This document shows, piece by piece, positions 1-6,204 of a DNA stretch of 11,153 bases. Position numbers and translations under genes: made by a program. Positions within the stretch are counted from its first letter, which is position 1, and each line of letters begins with the position of its first letter. Origin of the DNA: Anaerolineaceae bacterium (GTDB taxonomy: Bacteria > Chloroflexota > Anaerolineae > Anaerolineales > Anaerolineaceae); assembly GCA_003158355.1 (NCBI GenBank), contig PMIV01000106.1, positions 1,456 to 12,608 of the forward strand. The letters run 5' to 3'. Below the pieces are notes generated by a model. The model made no database searches and was not told the origin of the DNA. It was given only the letters and a program-made list of their open reading frames with translations.

Positions 1-1826
1 GCTTTTTGCCCGACTAGCGGAAAGTTGTAGATCCGTTTGCGAATATCCATAAAGCGCAGAGCGAGACCTTCAAATTCCACGTCCGGGTGTTCGTAGAGCA
101 TCCAGATGATCTTGGCCGCATCCATAGGTGAGCCGCCGCCTAGGGCGATGATCACGTCCGGCTTGAAAGCATTGATCAGGGTGACGCCCTGTTTGACCGT
201 GGAGAGGGTAGGGTCAGGCTGTACCTGATGGAAACATTCGCACTCAATACCAAGCGGCTCCAGCACTGAGGTAATGCGCTCCACGTAACCCAGGTTGAAA
301 AGAGCCGAGTCTGTGATAATGAAGGCGCGTTTCTTGCCGGCAAGGTCTTGCAGAGCCACGGGCAAGCAGCCGGATTTCAGGTAGATTTTTGGAGGGACGC
401 GGAACCAGAGCATATTTTCTCTTCTTTCGGCAATTGTTTTTATGTTCAACAGGTGTTTGACGCCGACGTTCTCACTGACGGAGTTACCGCCCCAACTGCC
501 GCAGCCCAGGGTAAGGGAAGGTTCGAGGCGGAAGTTGTAGATATCGCCGATGGCGCCCTGTGAAGAGGGCATGTTCGATAACACCCGTCCGGTGCGGACG
601 GCTGCGCCAAATTTGTTGATGCGGTCGTGATTGCGTTTATCTGTGTAGATCACTGAGGTATGTCCAATCCCGCCCAGTTCAACCAGTTGGCGGGCGATCT
701 CAATTCCTTGCTCAAAGGTTTCACAGCGGACCATGCCCAGCAGAGGTGAGAGTTTTTCGTGTGCAAATGGTTCACTGGGGTTTACTTCACTGAATTCTCC
801 GATGATCACCTTGGTAGTGGGAGGAACTTTGATACCGGCCAGTTCGGCAATTTTTGGTGCGGACTGCCCCACAATTTGTGCATTGACTGAACCGGTCTTG
901 GAGTCGAGCAGAATGCTGCCGAGTTTTTTCTTTTCTTCGGGAGAAAGAATGTAAGCATCGCGGATCAAAAATTCGTCCAACACACCCTGATATACATCTT
1001 TATGCACCACCAGACACTGCTCGGAGGCACACACCACACCGTTATCAAAGGTCTTGCTCATGATGATCGAATTCACCGCCAGGCGGATATCTGCGGTTTC
1101 GTCGATCAAAGCCGGAGTATTGCCGGCACCAACACCGATGGCAGGGATGCCGCTGGAATAAGCTGCTTTGACCATGCCGGGGCCGCCGGTCGCAAGGATC
1201 AGATTAATTCCGCTGTGAGTCATCAGCCGGTTGGCCAACTCGATGGTGGGGTTCTCGATCCATCCAATGATGCCTTCAGGTGCTCCGGCTTTAACGGCCG
1301 CCTCAAGGATGATGCGGGCAGCATGGATCGTGCATTTTTTAGCGCGCGGATGCGGGGAGAAGATGATGGCGTTGCGCGTTTTCAGGGCGATCAGGGCTTT
1401 GAAAATAGTGGTTGAAGTGGGGTTCGTGGTGGGAATGATGCCACAGATCACGCCGATGGGTTCAGCCACTTTTTGAATTCCGAAAGTGGCGTCCGATTCG
1501 ATGACACCACAGGTCTGGGTCGTGCGGTACTGGTTATAGATATATTCAGCGGCAAAGTGATTTTTGATCACCTTGTCTTCGATAATGCCCATTCCGGTTT
1601 CGGCCACGGCTTCTTTGGCCAATTGGATACGTTCCGCATTGGCAGCAATCGAGGCAGCGCGGAAAATGGCGTCTACCTGTTCCTGCGTATAGGTACTGAA
1701 TTTTTGCTGGGCTGCTTTCACACTAAGAATGAGGGCATCTAATTCATCGGCGTTATTCGCGCTGGAAATGGCAGCGGCTTTATTCCTAGTCGGTACATTC
1801 TTTTTTGTTTCATTAATTTCTGTCAT
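1..1826 (-). CDS. adhE: Bifunctional acetaldehyde-CoA/alcohol dehydrogenase AdhE (C-terminal part lies beyond the left edge)
   Basis: This enzyme reduces acetyl-CoA to acetaldehyde and then to ethanol in the cytoplasm, reoxidising two NADH during fermentation. Reading from 1826 downwards gives 608 codons without a stop. The N-terminal aldehyde dehydrogenase domain spans about residues 25-450: IIPTTNPTST at 130-139, a nucleotide-binding glycine stretch GVGAGNTP at 231-238, and the catalytic cysteine C266 in NGVVCASEQ. A linker follows, then the iron-dependent alcohol dehydrogenase domain from about 475, with ALGGGSPMDAAK at 561-572. Family members have about 860-890 residues, so roughly 260-280 are missing off the edge, including the iron-binding histidines. 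The start is set by AGGAG at 1833-1837, six bases before ATG. The gene is divergent from everything else in the window and carries a Rex-type operator in its leader. Identification is secure because both domains are present in one frame; a stand-alone aldehyde dehydrogenase is excluded. Confidence 0.96.
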   Translation of the reverse strand, partial: MTEINETKKNVPTRNKAAAISSANNADELDALILSVKAAQQKFSTYTQEQVDAIFRAASIAANAERIQLAKEAVAETGMGIIEDKVIKNHFAAEYIYNQYRTTQTCGVIESDATFGIQKVAEPIGVICGIIPTTNPTSTTIFKALIALKTRNAIIFSPHPRAKKCTIHAARIILEAAVKAGAPEGIIGWIENPTIELANRLMTHSGINLILATGGPGMVKAAYSSGIPAIGVGAGNTPALIDETADIRLAVNSIIMSKTFDNGVVCASEQCLVVHKDVYQGVLDEFLIRDAYILSPEEKKKLGSILLDSKTGSVNAQIVGQSAPKIAELAGIKVPPTTKVIIGEFSEVNPSEPFAHEKLSPLLGMVRCETFEQGIEIARQLVELGGIGHTSVIYTDKRNHDRINKFGAAVRTGRVLSNMPSSQGAIGDIYNFRLEPSLTLGCGSWGGNSVSENVGVKHLLNIKTIAERRENMLWFRVPPKIYLKSGCLPVALQDLAGKKRAFIITDSALFNLGYVERITSVLEPLGIECECFHQVQPDPTLSTVKQGVTLINAFKPDVIIALGGGSPMDAAKIIWMLYEHPDVEFEGLALRFMDIRKRIYNFPLVGQK

Positions 1827-1862
1827 TTTAATCTCCTGATAAGAAGTAATTGATAAAGTTAA

Positions 1863-1880
1863 TCGTGAAATATTTCACAA
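1863..1880 (-). promoter_or_regulatory. Rex (redox repressor) operator in the adhE leader
   Basis: On the adhE strand the site reads TTGTGAAATATTTCACGA. This matches the known Rex consensus TTGTGAA-N4-TTCACAA at 13 of 14 defined positions. The core GTGAAATATTTCAC is a perfect palindrome at 1865-1878, and three more bases pair outside the single mismatch on each side. It starts about 11 bases downstream of the adhE -10 box, so a bound repressor would cover the start of the transcript. Rex senses the NADH/NAD+ ratio and is a known repressor of adhE in many bacteria. That Rex exists in this organism is inferred, since no rex gene lies in the window. Confidence 0.85.
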
Positions 1881-1890
1881 TTACAAAATT

Positions 1891-1896
1891 ATTATA
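1891..1896 (-). promoter_or_regulatory. adhE promoter -10 box
   Basis: On the minus strand this is a perfect TATAAT, about 65 bases upstream of the adhE start codon. It predicts a transcript start near 1884, just before the Rex operator. No good -35 hexamer is visible at 16-18 bases spacing; the sequence there is C-rich, CCCAAA or CCCCAA. The promoter may therefore need an activator or be intrinsically weak. Confidence 0.6.
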
Positions 1897-1947
1897 TCCA
1901 CATAATCTCGGGTTTGGGGGGAAGTTCAACCATTTTCCTATTTTTGG

Positions 1948-1967
1948 CTTCAACTAAAAGGTTGAAG
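1948..1967. repeat. Inverted repeat CTTCAAC-N6-GTTGAAG upstream of adhE
   Basis: Two perfect 7-base arms, CTTCAAC at 1948-1954 and GTTGAAG at 1961-1967, flank a 6-base loop. A third GTTCAAC copy sits at 1924-1930, 24 bases away. Neither strand has a T-run after the hairpin, so a terminator is unlikely. Lying about 50 bases upstream of the adhE -10 box, it could be an activator or repressor site, or a structured element between the divergent units. Confidence 0.4.
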
Positions 1968-2005
1968 TGGAGAAGAATTCGTAAAAACAGAAATTAGCCC
2001 TGCCA

Positions 2006-2014
2006 TGCTATACT
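2006..2014 (+). promoter_or_regulatory. Extended -10 promoter (TGCTATACT)
   Basis: TGC-TATACT matches the extended -10 pattern TGn-TATAAT with one mismatch, which allows function with a poor -35 box; none is seen near 1986. Transcription would begin near 2021, immediately before a 5-bp hairpin at 2024-2037. It would read through the decayed frame at 2066-2269 into the Ddn-family gene at 2308, leaving a leader of about 285 bases. Confidence 0.45.
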
Positions 2015-2065
2015 TTCTTAACCACTCCATTTGGAGTTTTACATGCAGGAAATACTCCTTAAAAT

Positions 2066-2269
2066 GTGAAGATCACCGATGATTATTGGTCTGTTTGCGT
2101 AAAGAGGAAGACTAAAAAAGGGATCGAATCACAAGTAAACAGAAACTGGTGAAATGGTAACCAGAACGATCTATACCTTGAAATTCCGGCAGAGGTGTAT
2201 AACACGCTCAACTGCGGGTAGTAGGGCTTTGAAAACGAAGGACAGTTTACCGGGGCTTATCCCGGATAA
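2066..2269 (+). pseudogene. Possible decayed small gene, frame broken by three in-frame stops
   Basis: From GTG at 2066 a single frame reads protein-like sequence: KITDDYWSVCVKRKTKKG, then a TGA at 2150, then NGNQNDLYLEIPAEVYNTL, then TAG TAG near 2219-2224, then GFENEGQFTGAYPG and TAA at 2267. All pieces lie in the same frame, so the damage would be point mutations rather than frameshifts. The composition (alternating charged and hydrophobic residues, an acidic-aromatic ending) looks like a small beta-rich protein, but I do not recognise the family. A weak AGGA at 2047-2050 is the only possible ribosome-binding site. Chance is a real alternative: the segment is only 67 codons, and an intergenic leader can look like this. 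Confidence 0.3.
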
Positions 2270-2307
2270 ATGTTTGGACCAGGACTCAATAAAATGGAGG
2301 CAATCAA

Positions 2308-2733
2308 ATGTGGTTTATGAAGCATGTATTTAATCCAATTGTGCGTTGGATCCTTACTTCTCCTCTTCATGCGATCATGGGTAAGGGAGTGTTGCTCATT
2401 TCCTTTACAGGACGAAAGAGCGGAAAACATTTCACCACTCCGGTAGAGTATATTCGCGCCGAGGAAGAAGTTTGGATCATGGTTGGTACACCAGAGAAGA
2501 AACTGTGGTGGACGAATCTGATCGGTGGAGCTCCGGTGCGTCTTTGCATGAACGGCGATTGGCAAACCGGGCAAGCATTAGCATTGCAGGGAAACGGTGA
2601 TCGTGCTGAAATTATCCGTGGGCTGGAAGTGTTTACGCAGCATTACCCGATGCTGAAGAAAAGATACGGTGATTTTACCCGGCCCGATTTTGATCTAAAA
2701 GGCATTGTCCTGGTTAAGACCATATTGGATTAG
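2308..2733 (+). CDS. Nitroreductase/quinone reductase family protein (Ddn-like split beta-barrel)
   Basis: The 141-residue protein resembles the deazaflavin (F420)-dependent nitroreductase family, PF04075, typified by mycobacterial Ddn. Visible family features are a hydrophobic strand followed by TGRKSGK (residues 34-40) and TTPV (43-46), then strand VWIMVG (55-60), a WWTNL segment (67-71) and the strand APVRLCMNG (75-83). The length matches the family. Members bind F420 or another flavin and reduce quinones or nitro-compounds; some bind fatty acids or heme-like ligands instead, so the cofactor here is inferred. GGAGG at 2296-2300, seven bases before ATG, fixes the start. The next ATG, three codons on, lacks such spacing. 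The gene stands alone and is closed by a terminator at 2761-2789. Functional link to its neighbours is not evident. Confidence 0.75.
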   Translation: MWFMKHVFNPIVRWILTSPLHAIMGKGVLLISFTGRKSGKHFTTPVEYIRAEEEVWIMVGTPEKKLWWTNLIGGAPVRLCMNGDWQTGQALALQGNGDRAEIIRGLEVFTQHYPMLKKRYGDFTRPDFDLKGIVLVKTILD

Positions 2734-2760
2734 CTGAAGCAATTAAAATTGGAACCTTAA

Positions 2761-2789
2761 ACGACTCCCACCCAGGAGCCGTTTTTTTT
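2761..2789 (+). terminator. Rho-independent terminator after the Ddn-family gene
   Basis: The arms ACGACTCC (2761-2768) and GGAGCCGT (2775-2782) pair with a single A-C mismatch around a 6-base loop. A run of eight T follows at 2782-2789, sharing its first base with the stem. The element lies 27 bases after the stop codon of the upstream gene. Confidence 0.85.
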
Positions 2790-2814
2790 ACACTTCTCGT
2801 CTAATTATACATAA

Positions 2815-2828
2815 GTTATCCACAAAAT
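2815..2828 (+). promoter_or_regulatory. GTTATCCACAAAAT motif upstream of the DUF4405 unit (perfect DnaA-box 9-mer)
   Basis: The motif contains TTATCCACA at 2816-2824, identical to the bacterial DnaA-box consensus. It sits 67 bases before the start codon at 2882. A 12-of-14 match occurs at 3881-3894 before the adaptor gene, and an 11-of-14 match at 8078-8091 before the response regulator. It may be a shared operator rather than a replication site. A candidate -10 box TATTCT follows at 2840-2845, without a good -35 hexamer. Confidence 0.4.
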
Positions 2829-2881
2829 CCGATTATCTTTATTCTAAGAAAAAAGTAGAATTTGGAGTAATTGGAGTTGAG

Positions 2882-3388
2882 ATGAAAACAAAAACAAATT
2901 TATTGATCGATTTGAGCATATTGGTAGGTTTTTTAATCGCGTTTGAACCAGCAATTACAGGTATTGAAATTCATGAATGGCTTGGTTTGGCATTCTTTTT
3001 CACTTTACTTATCCACCTGATTTTGCATTGGAAATGGGTAGTCAATACAACAGTCCGTTTTTTTAAGAAGATGTCAATCACTAACCGCATCAATTACATG
3101 GTGGATTTTTTGATCTTCGTTTCATTTATCACGTTAAACCTGAGCGGATTGCTGATCTCAAAATTTGCTTTGCAAAAATTGGGAATCGCTTTGCCTCACA
3201 ATGGCACCTGGAAACAGATTCATACCCTGGCAGCCGATGTCACGATTTATATGGTGGCTTTACATTTTGCCCTGCATTGGAATTGGGTGGCTGCCATGAG
3301 TAAAAAACACCTGATCCAACCGGTTAGAAAATTGCCTGCATCTTCAAATAAATTTGCATCTCAACCGGTAAAGATCGATCGGGATTGA
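2882..3388 (+). CDS. DUF4405 membrane protein, four-helix cytochrome b-like
   Basis: The 168-residue integral membrane protein has four predicted helices at about 6-27, 32-54, 71-93 and 115-137, and looks like family DUF4405 (PF14358). The two halves repeat the same pattern. The first has H31, H45 and H49 followed by WKWV; the second has H114, H128 and H132 followed by WNWV, with identical 14- and 4-residue spacings. Histidines so placed in transmembrane helices are typical of heme b ligands, so a membrane electron carrier is inferred. Heme binding has not been shown from sequence alone. GGAG at 2873-2876, five bases before ATG, sets the start. The stop codon overlaps the ribosome-binding site of the next gene, so the two are co-transcribed. 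The C-terminal 25 residues are polar and presumably cytoplasmic. Confidence 0.8.
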   Translation: MKTKTNLLIDLSILVGFLIAFEPAITGIEIHEWLGLAFFFTLLIHLILHWKWVVNTTVRFFKKMSITNRINYMVDFLIFVSFITLNLSGLLISKFALQKLGIALPHNGTWKQIHTLAADVTIYMVALHFALHWNWVAAMSKKHLIQPVRKLPASSNKFASQPVKIDRD

Positions 3389-3397
3389 GGAGAAAAA

Positions 3398-3742
3398 ATG
3401 TTTAAAATTTTTGGAAGAATTCTTTTGGTAATACTGATTGTCGCTCTTTTTTCGATTGGGGTCTATTATCTGTTGAATAGTGGAACTTCACAATCTCAGG
3501 CTCCTTTTAGAGGAGAGACTCCTCCTTCATTAAACAGTGAGAATAATCAGCAAAATCGGCAGGGGGTTTCCGAAACCGGAGGTAGTAGACAAGAAAAAAT
3601 CGACTCAACATTTTTGGGAGCAGCCTGGCTGGACCTTCTAAAAAATCTTCTCGTGATTTCTGCTTTTACAATAGTGGTCGTATTAATTCAAAAAATACTT
3701 ACACAAAAAGGTCAAATGGAAAAAACGCGAGAAATAATTTGA
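3398..3742 (+). CDS. Small two-helix membrane protein of unknown function
   Basis: I do not recognise a family for this 114-residue protein. It has an N-terminal hydrophobic helix (about 6-26, possibly an uncleaved signal anchor), a polar linker of roughly 50 residues rich in Ser, Gln, Asn, Gly and Pro (28-75), a second helix (about 78-100) and a short basic tail. The predicted topology is a hairpin with the linker outside. GAGGAG at 3387-3392 overlaps the stop codon of the DUF4405 gene and lies five bases before ATG, so translation is tightly linked. Its plan (helix, low-complexity linker, helix) resembles the product of 7485-8060, which has a longer linker and more helices. A partner of the DUF4405 protein is the natural guess, from position only. 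Confidence 0.75.
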   Translation: MFKIFGRILLVILIVALFSIGVYYLLNSGTSQSQAPFRGETPPSLNSENNQQNRQGVSETGGSRQEKIDSTFLGAAWLDLLKNLLVISAFTIVVVLIQKILTQKGQMEKTREII

Positions 3743-3838
3743 GTGGATAACCCAAATTGGAATTTGCTGAGGCTCTATAATTAAATAGAAATTGCAACAA
3801 TGATTAAAAGATGAAATAATCTTACCAATCAGTTGAGG

Positions 3839-3862
3839 AAAAAAGGTAAACTGCCTTTTTTT
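3839..3862 (+). terminator. Weak rho-independent terminator after the two-gene DUF4405 unit
   Basis: AAAAAAGG (3839-3846) pairs with CCTTTTTT (3854-3861), with one inner T-G wobble and a 5-base loop. The T-rich arm (3856-3862) doubles as the U-tract. The stem is A/T-rich, so termination may be partial and could let some transcript read into the adaptor gene. Symmetry suggests modest activity on the other strand too. Confidence 0.5.
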
Positions 3863-3880
3863 GACTCCACATCTCTCTGT

Positions 3881-3894
3881 GTTATCTACACAAT
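3881..3894 (+). promoter_or_regulatory. GTTATCTACACAAT motif upstream of the adaptor gene
   Basis: This is the second copy of the motif seen at 2815-2828 (12 of 14 bases identical), 66 bases before the start codon at 3947. Extended leftwards, GTGTTATCTACACAAT (3879-3894) recurs in near-direct repeat as GTGTATCTTTACAAT (3910-3924), about 30 bases downstream. The second repeat overlaps the likely -10 box. Paired sites near a promoter fit binding by a dimeric regulator; which one is inferred. Confidence 0.4.
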
Positions 3895-3918
3895 TTCTTC
3901 ACGAATGAAGTGTATCTT

Positions 3919-3924
3919 TACAAT
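3919..3924 (+). promoter_or_regulatory. Candidate -10 box (TACAAT) for the transporter unit
   Basis: TACAAT matches TATAAT at five of six positions and lies 22 bases before the adaptor start codon, giving a very short leader from about 3931. The -35 region, TTCTTC or TCTTCA at 3895-3901, is poor, as expected for an activator-dependent promoter. An alternative -35-like TTGACT at 3861-3866 has no good -10 partner. Confidence 0.4.
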
Positions 3925-3946
3925 AGAAAATTATAAGGAGCAAATC

Positions 3947-5422
3947 ATGCACAACAAATTTCAAAAATCCGTTCTAATCGTATTTTCTTTGATCGTTATC
4001 TCTGCGTTACTGGTCGGGTGTTCAACAACAAAAACAACTACAGCAACGACCGGGGTAGTATCAAAAATAGCTGAGTCAAGCACTGTTGAATCTTCCGGCA
4101 ATATTAATGCCAAACAACAGACAACTCTCAGTTGGCAGACTAGTGGTATCGTCGGCACAGTCAGTGCCACCACCAATGCTAATGTAAAGAAGGGTGATGT
4201 TTTGATGTCACTTGACCCAACCACTGCTCTCTCAGATGTAATCACTGCTGAGGAAACTCTGGTATCAGCAAAAAGTGCTCTGCAAAACGCAGAGAATTCC
4301 AACACTTCCAAAGGCACAGCTGAATTAGCCCTGGCAACAGCTCAAAGTGCTTATGATACAGCATTAGGAAATTATTGGAATCGCGGTAAGACTCAAGGTT
4401 CTGCAGATCTGATCAGCGTATGGACATCTAAACTGCAAATTCAAGACAATAAAATTGTCGACTTGAAAACTCAATTAGATGCATTAGGTGAATTACCGGA
4501 CAATGATTCGCGTAAAGCACTGGCTATACAGAATTATTCCCAGGCAGTCATTGATCGTGCAACGATGAAGCAAACTTTGGATTATTATCGGGCAATTCCT
4601 GATTCATTAGATAACCAGACTCTTCTGGCAACTCTTGACTTGAAAAAAGCTCAATTGGAAGATGCTCAACGTACTTATGACGCGGTCAAGAATGGCCCAA
4701 GTTCTGACGATATTGCTTCTGCTCAGGCAAAAGTGAATGCCGCCCAATCAACAGTCAATATGCTGTCGATCACCGCACCATTTGATGGTGAAGTTGTGGC
4801 AATTCAAACCCAGGTGGGCGACCAGGTAGTGGAAGGAACTTCTGCAATCATTTTGGTCAACCGCAATGTTCTTTATGTTGATGTGTTGGTCGATGAAACT
4901 GATATTTCAAAAGTAAAAATTGGCGATACTGCAACCATCACCTATTCTGCTCTTCCTGATATCACCTCTACTGGTAAAGTAACCTTTATCAACCCGGTGG
5001 GCAGCTCGAGCAGTGGTGTAGTGAACTATACAGTTCGTGTTACTTTGGATAATGCTGATTCCAGTATCTTACTTGGTGCCACAGCAACCGTTGTGATCGA
5101 AACTGGTGAAGCTGCAACGAAACTTACAGTACCTGTAGCAGCAGTTCAAACTGATGATACGGGTGAATTCGTCAATGTTGTAAAAACTGATGGAACGGTA
5201 GAACGCATCTCTGTTGTCAGCGGAACAGTTTCAGGAACGTCAGTCGTTGTTACTTCAAGTGATCTAAAAGAAGGCGATACTGTTCAGTTGGTATCTTCAT
5301 CAACAAGTACTACCTCATCCTCGAGCACATCCTCGTCTACTCAGAAAAGTAGTTCGAGTGCTTCTTCCTTGTTGGGTGGTGCTGGTGGTGGCGCACCTGC
5401 CGGCGGCCCTCCTGGACAATAG
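3947..5422 (+). CDS. Lipoprotein HlyD/MacA-family efflux adaptor (membrane fusion protein)
   Basis: The 491-residue protein would link the MacB-like permease to the outside of the membrane. It starts with a lipoprotein signal: basic MHNKFQK, a hydrophobic core and lipobox LVGC with C25 as the lipidated residue, followed by a Thr/Ser spacer. Half a lipoyl-like domain lies at about 62-90. A long alpha-hairpin covers about 97-272, rich in Ala, Gln and Lys. The second lipoyl half, with APFDGEVVAIQTQVGDQVVEG-type sequence, is at 277-297, and beta-barrel and membrane-proximal domains reach about 450. The tail (450-491) is unusual: a Ser/Thr run and then Gly/Ala/Pro. AAGGAG at 3935-3940 with six-base spacing fixes this start. 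The frame stays open upstream to 3833, but that would run through a terminator and hide the lipobox. The ATPase gene follows 32 bases later. Confidence 0.9.
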   Translation: MHNKFQKSVLIVFSLIVISALLVGCSTTKTTTATTGVVSKIAESSTVESSGNINAKQQTTLSWQTSGIVGTVSATTNANVKKGDVLMSLDPTTALSDVITAEETLVSAKSALQNAENSNTSKGTAELALATAQSAYDTALGNYWNRGKTQGSADLISVWTSKLQIQDNKIVDLKTQLDALGELPDNDSRKALAIQNYSQAVIDRATMKQTLDYYRAIPDSLDNQTLLATLDLKKAQLEDAQRTYDAVKNGPSSDDIASAQAKVNAAQSTVNMLSITAPFDGEVVAIQTQVGDQVVEGTSAIILVNRNVLYVDVLVDETDISKVKIGDTATITYSALPDITSTGKVTFINPVGSSSSGVVNYTVRVTLDNADSSILLGATATVVIETGEAATKLTVPVAAVQTDDTGEFVNVVKTDGTVERISVVSGTVSGTSVVVTSSDLKEGDTVQLVSSSTSTTSSSSTSSSTQKSSSSASSLLGGAGGGAPAGGPPGQ

Positions 5423-5454
5423 AGGAAACTTAAAAAAGAAAATGAGGTATTCAC

Positions 5455-6204
5455 ATGATTGAAGTAAAAGATCTAACAAAGATCTACACTCTAGGTGGTG
5501 ACGAAGTTCGCGCTCTGGATGGGGTTTCGCTGAAGATCAATGATGGTGAAATGGTATCCATCATGGGCCCTTCCGGTTCAGGTAAAAGCACGCTAATGGC
5601 AATTTTAGGCTGTTTGGATATTCCTACTTCAGGTCAGTATTTTATCGATGGTCAAGAAGTGGAAAAAATGAACGAGGATGAATTGGCGTTTATTCGAGCG
5701 CATAAAATTGGATTTGTTTTCCAACAATTCAACCTTTTACCCCGAACTGATGCTTTGGAAAATGTTATGCTGCCATTGGTTTACGATGGAACAAATCCTA
5801 AGGAAAGAATGGAACGTGCCAAAGCTGCCTTGGAACTTGTAGGTCTTGGCGAGCGGTTGCATCACCACCCGAACCAACTTTCTGGTGGGCAGCAGCAGCG
5901 GGTGGCCATTGCCAGAGCTCTGGTGAATGAACCCTCCATTTTACTGGCAGATGAACCAACAGGTAACCTGGATAGCAAAACCGGTGCTGAGATTATTGCC
6001 ATATTCCAAAAGTTACATCGTGAACGTCATCAAACAGTTGTCTATGTAACCCATGATCCTTTCACAGCACGGCATACCGAAAGAATCATCCATCTGGCAG
6101 ATGGTCAGGTCAAGAGCGAAGAAATAGTAGCAGAACCCTTGATTGCCAACCCTTTCAGGCAAAAAGATGAAGCCGATGCCAAAAAGATGGAGGTAAGCAA
6201 ATGA
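5455..6204 (+). CDS. ABC transporter ATP-binding protein, MacB/LolD type
   Basis: This 249-residue cytoplasmic ATPase drives the adjacent permease. All expected motifs are intact: Walker [10 protein letters not shown] at 38-46, Q-loop Q90 in [10 protein letters not shown], signature LSGGQQQR at 142-149, Walker B ILLADEP at 162-168 with catalytic E167, D-loop NLDS at 171-174 and H-loop H200 in VTHD. The [17 protein letters not shown] start and overall length fit the LolD/MacB/BceA group. The C-terminal 25 residues (KSEE to KKMEVSK) form a charged extension. GAGG at 5444-5447 sits seven bases before ATG. Its stop overlaps the permease start as ATGA at 6201-6204, which means translational coupling. 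Separate ATPase and permease polypeptides differ from the fused MacB of proteobacteria. The substrate cannot be read from this subunit. Confidence 0.95.
   Translation: MIEVKDLTKIYTLGGDEVRALDGVSLKINDGEMVSIMGPSGSGKSTLMAILGCLDIPTSGQYFIDGQEVEKMNEDELAFIRAHKIGFVFQQFNLLPRTDALENVMLPLVYDGTNPKERMERAKAALELVGLGERLHHHPNQLSGGQQQRVAIARALVNEPSILLADEPTGNLDSKTGAEIIAIFQKLHRERHQTVVYVTHDPFTARHTERIIHLADGQVKSEEIVAEPLIANPFRQKDEADAKKMEVSK

Larger units (their letters stand above)
1827..2307. other. Divergent intergenic region (481 bases) between adhE and the Ddn-family gene
   Basis: From left to right this stretch holds the adhE ribosome-binding site, Rex operator, -10 box, the GTTGAA inverted repeat, a right-facing extended -10 promoter at 2006-2014, a small hairpin (ACTCC-ATTT-GGAGT, 2024-2037) just downstream of it, and a stop-interrupted frame at 2066-2269. 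No intact gene with a convincing ribosome-binding site was found on either strand. Confidence 0.6.

Noticed and set aside
348..1742. Several plus-strand open frames opposite adhE
   Set aside because: They lie antisense to a continuous, fully recognisable AdhE frame, have no ribosome-binding sites and give no recognisable protein.
2150..2152. Recoding of the in-frame TGA as tryptophan or selenocysteine
   Set aside because: Two TAG codons follow in the same frame, no selenocysteine-type structure was recognised, and all other genes in the window use TGA as a normal stop (for example at 6202-6204).
2816..2824. Perfect DnaA box as sign of a replication origin
   Set aside because: Only one perfect box is present, with scattered imperfect ones, no dnaA or dnaN gene and no A/T-rich unwinding cluster. 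Placement at fixed distances before start codons fits an operator better.
3833..3946. Longer reading frame for the adaptor beginning at the ATG at 3833
   Set aside because: This ATG lies just before the terminator hairpin at 3839-3862, has no ribosome-binding site and would bury the lipobox. The ATG at 3947 has AAGGAG at six bases and starts a textbook lipoprotein signal.
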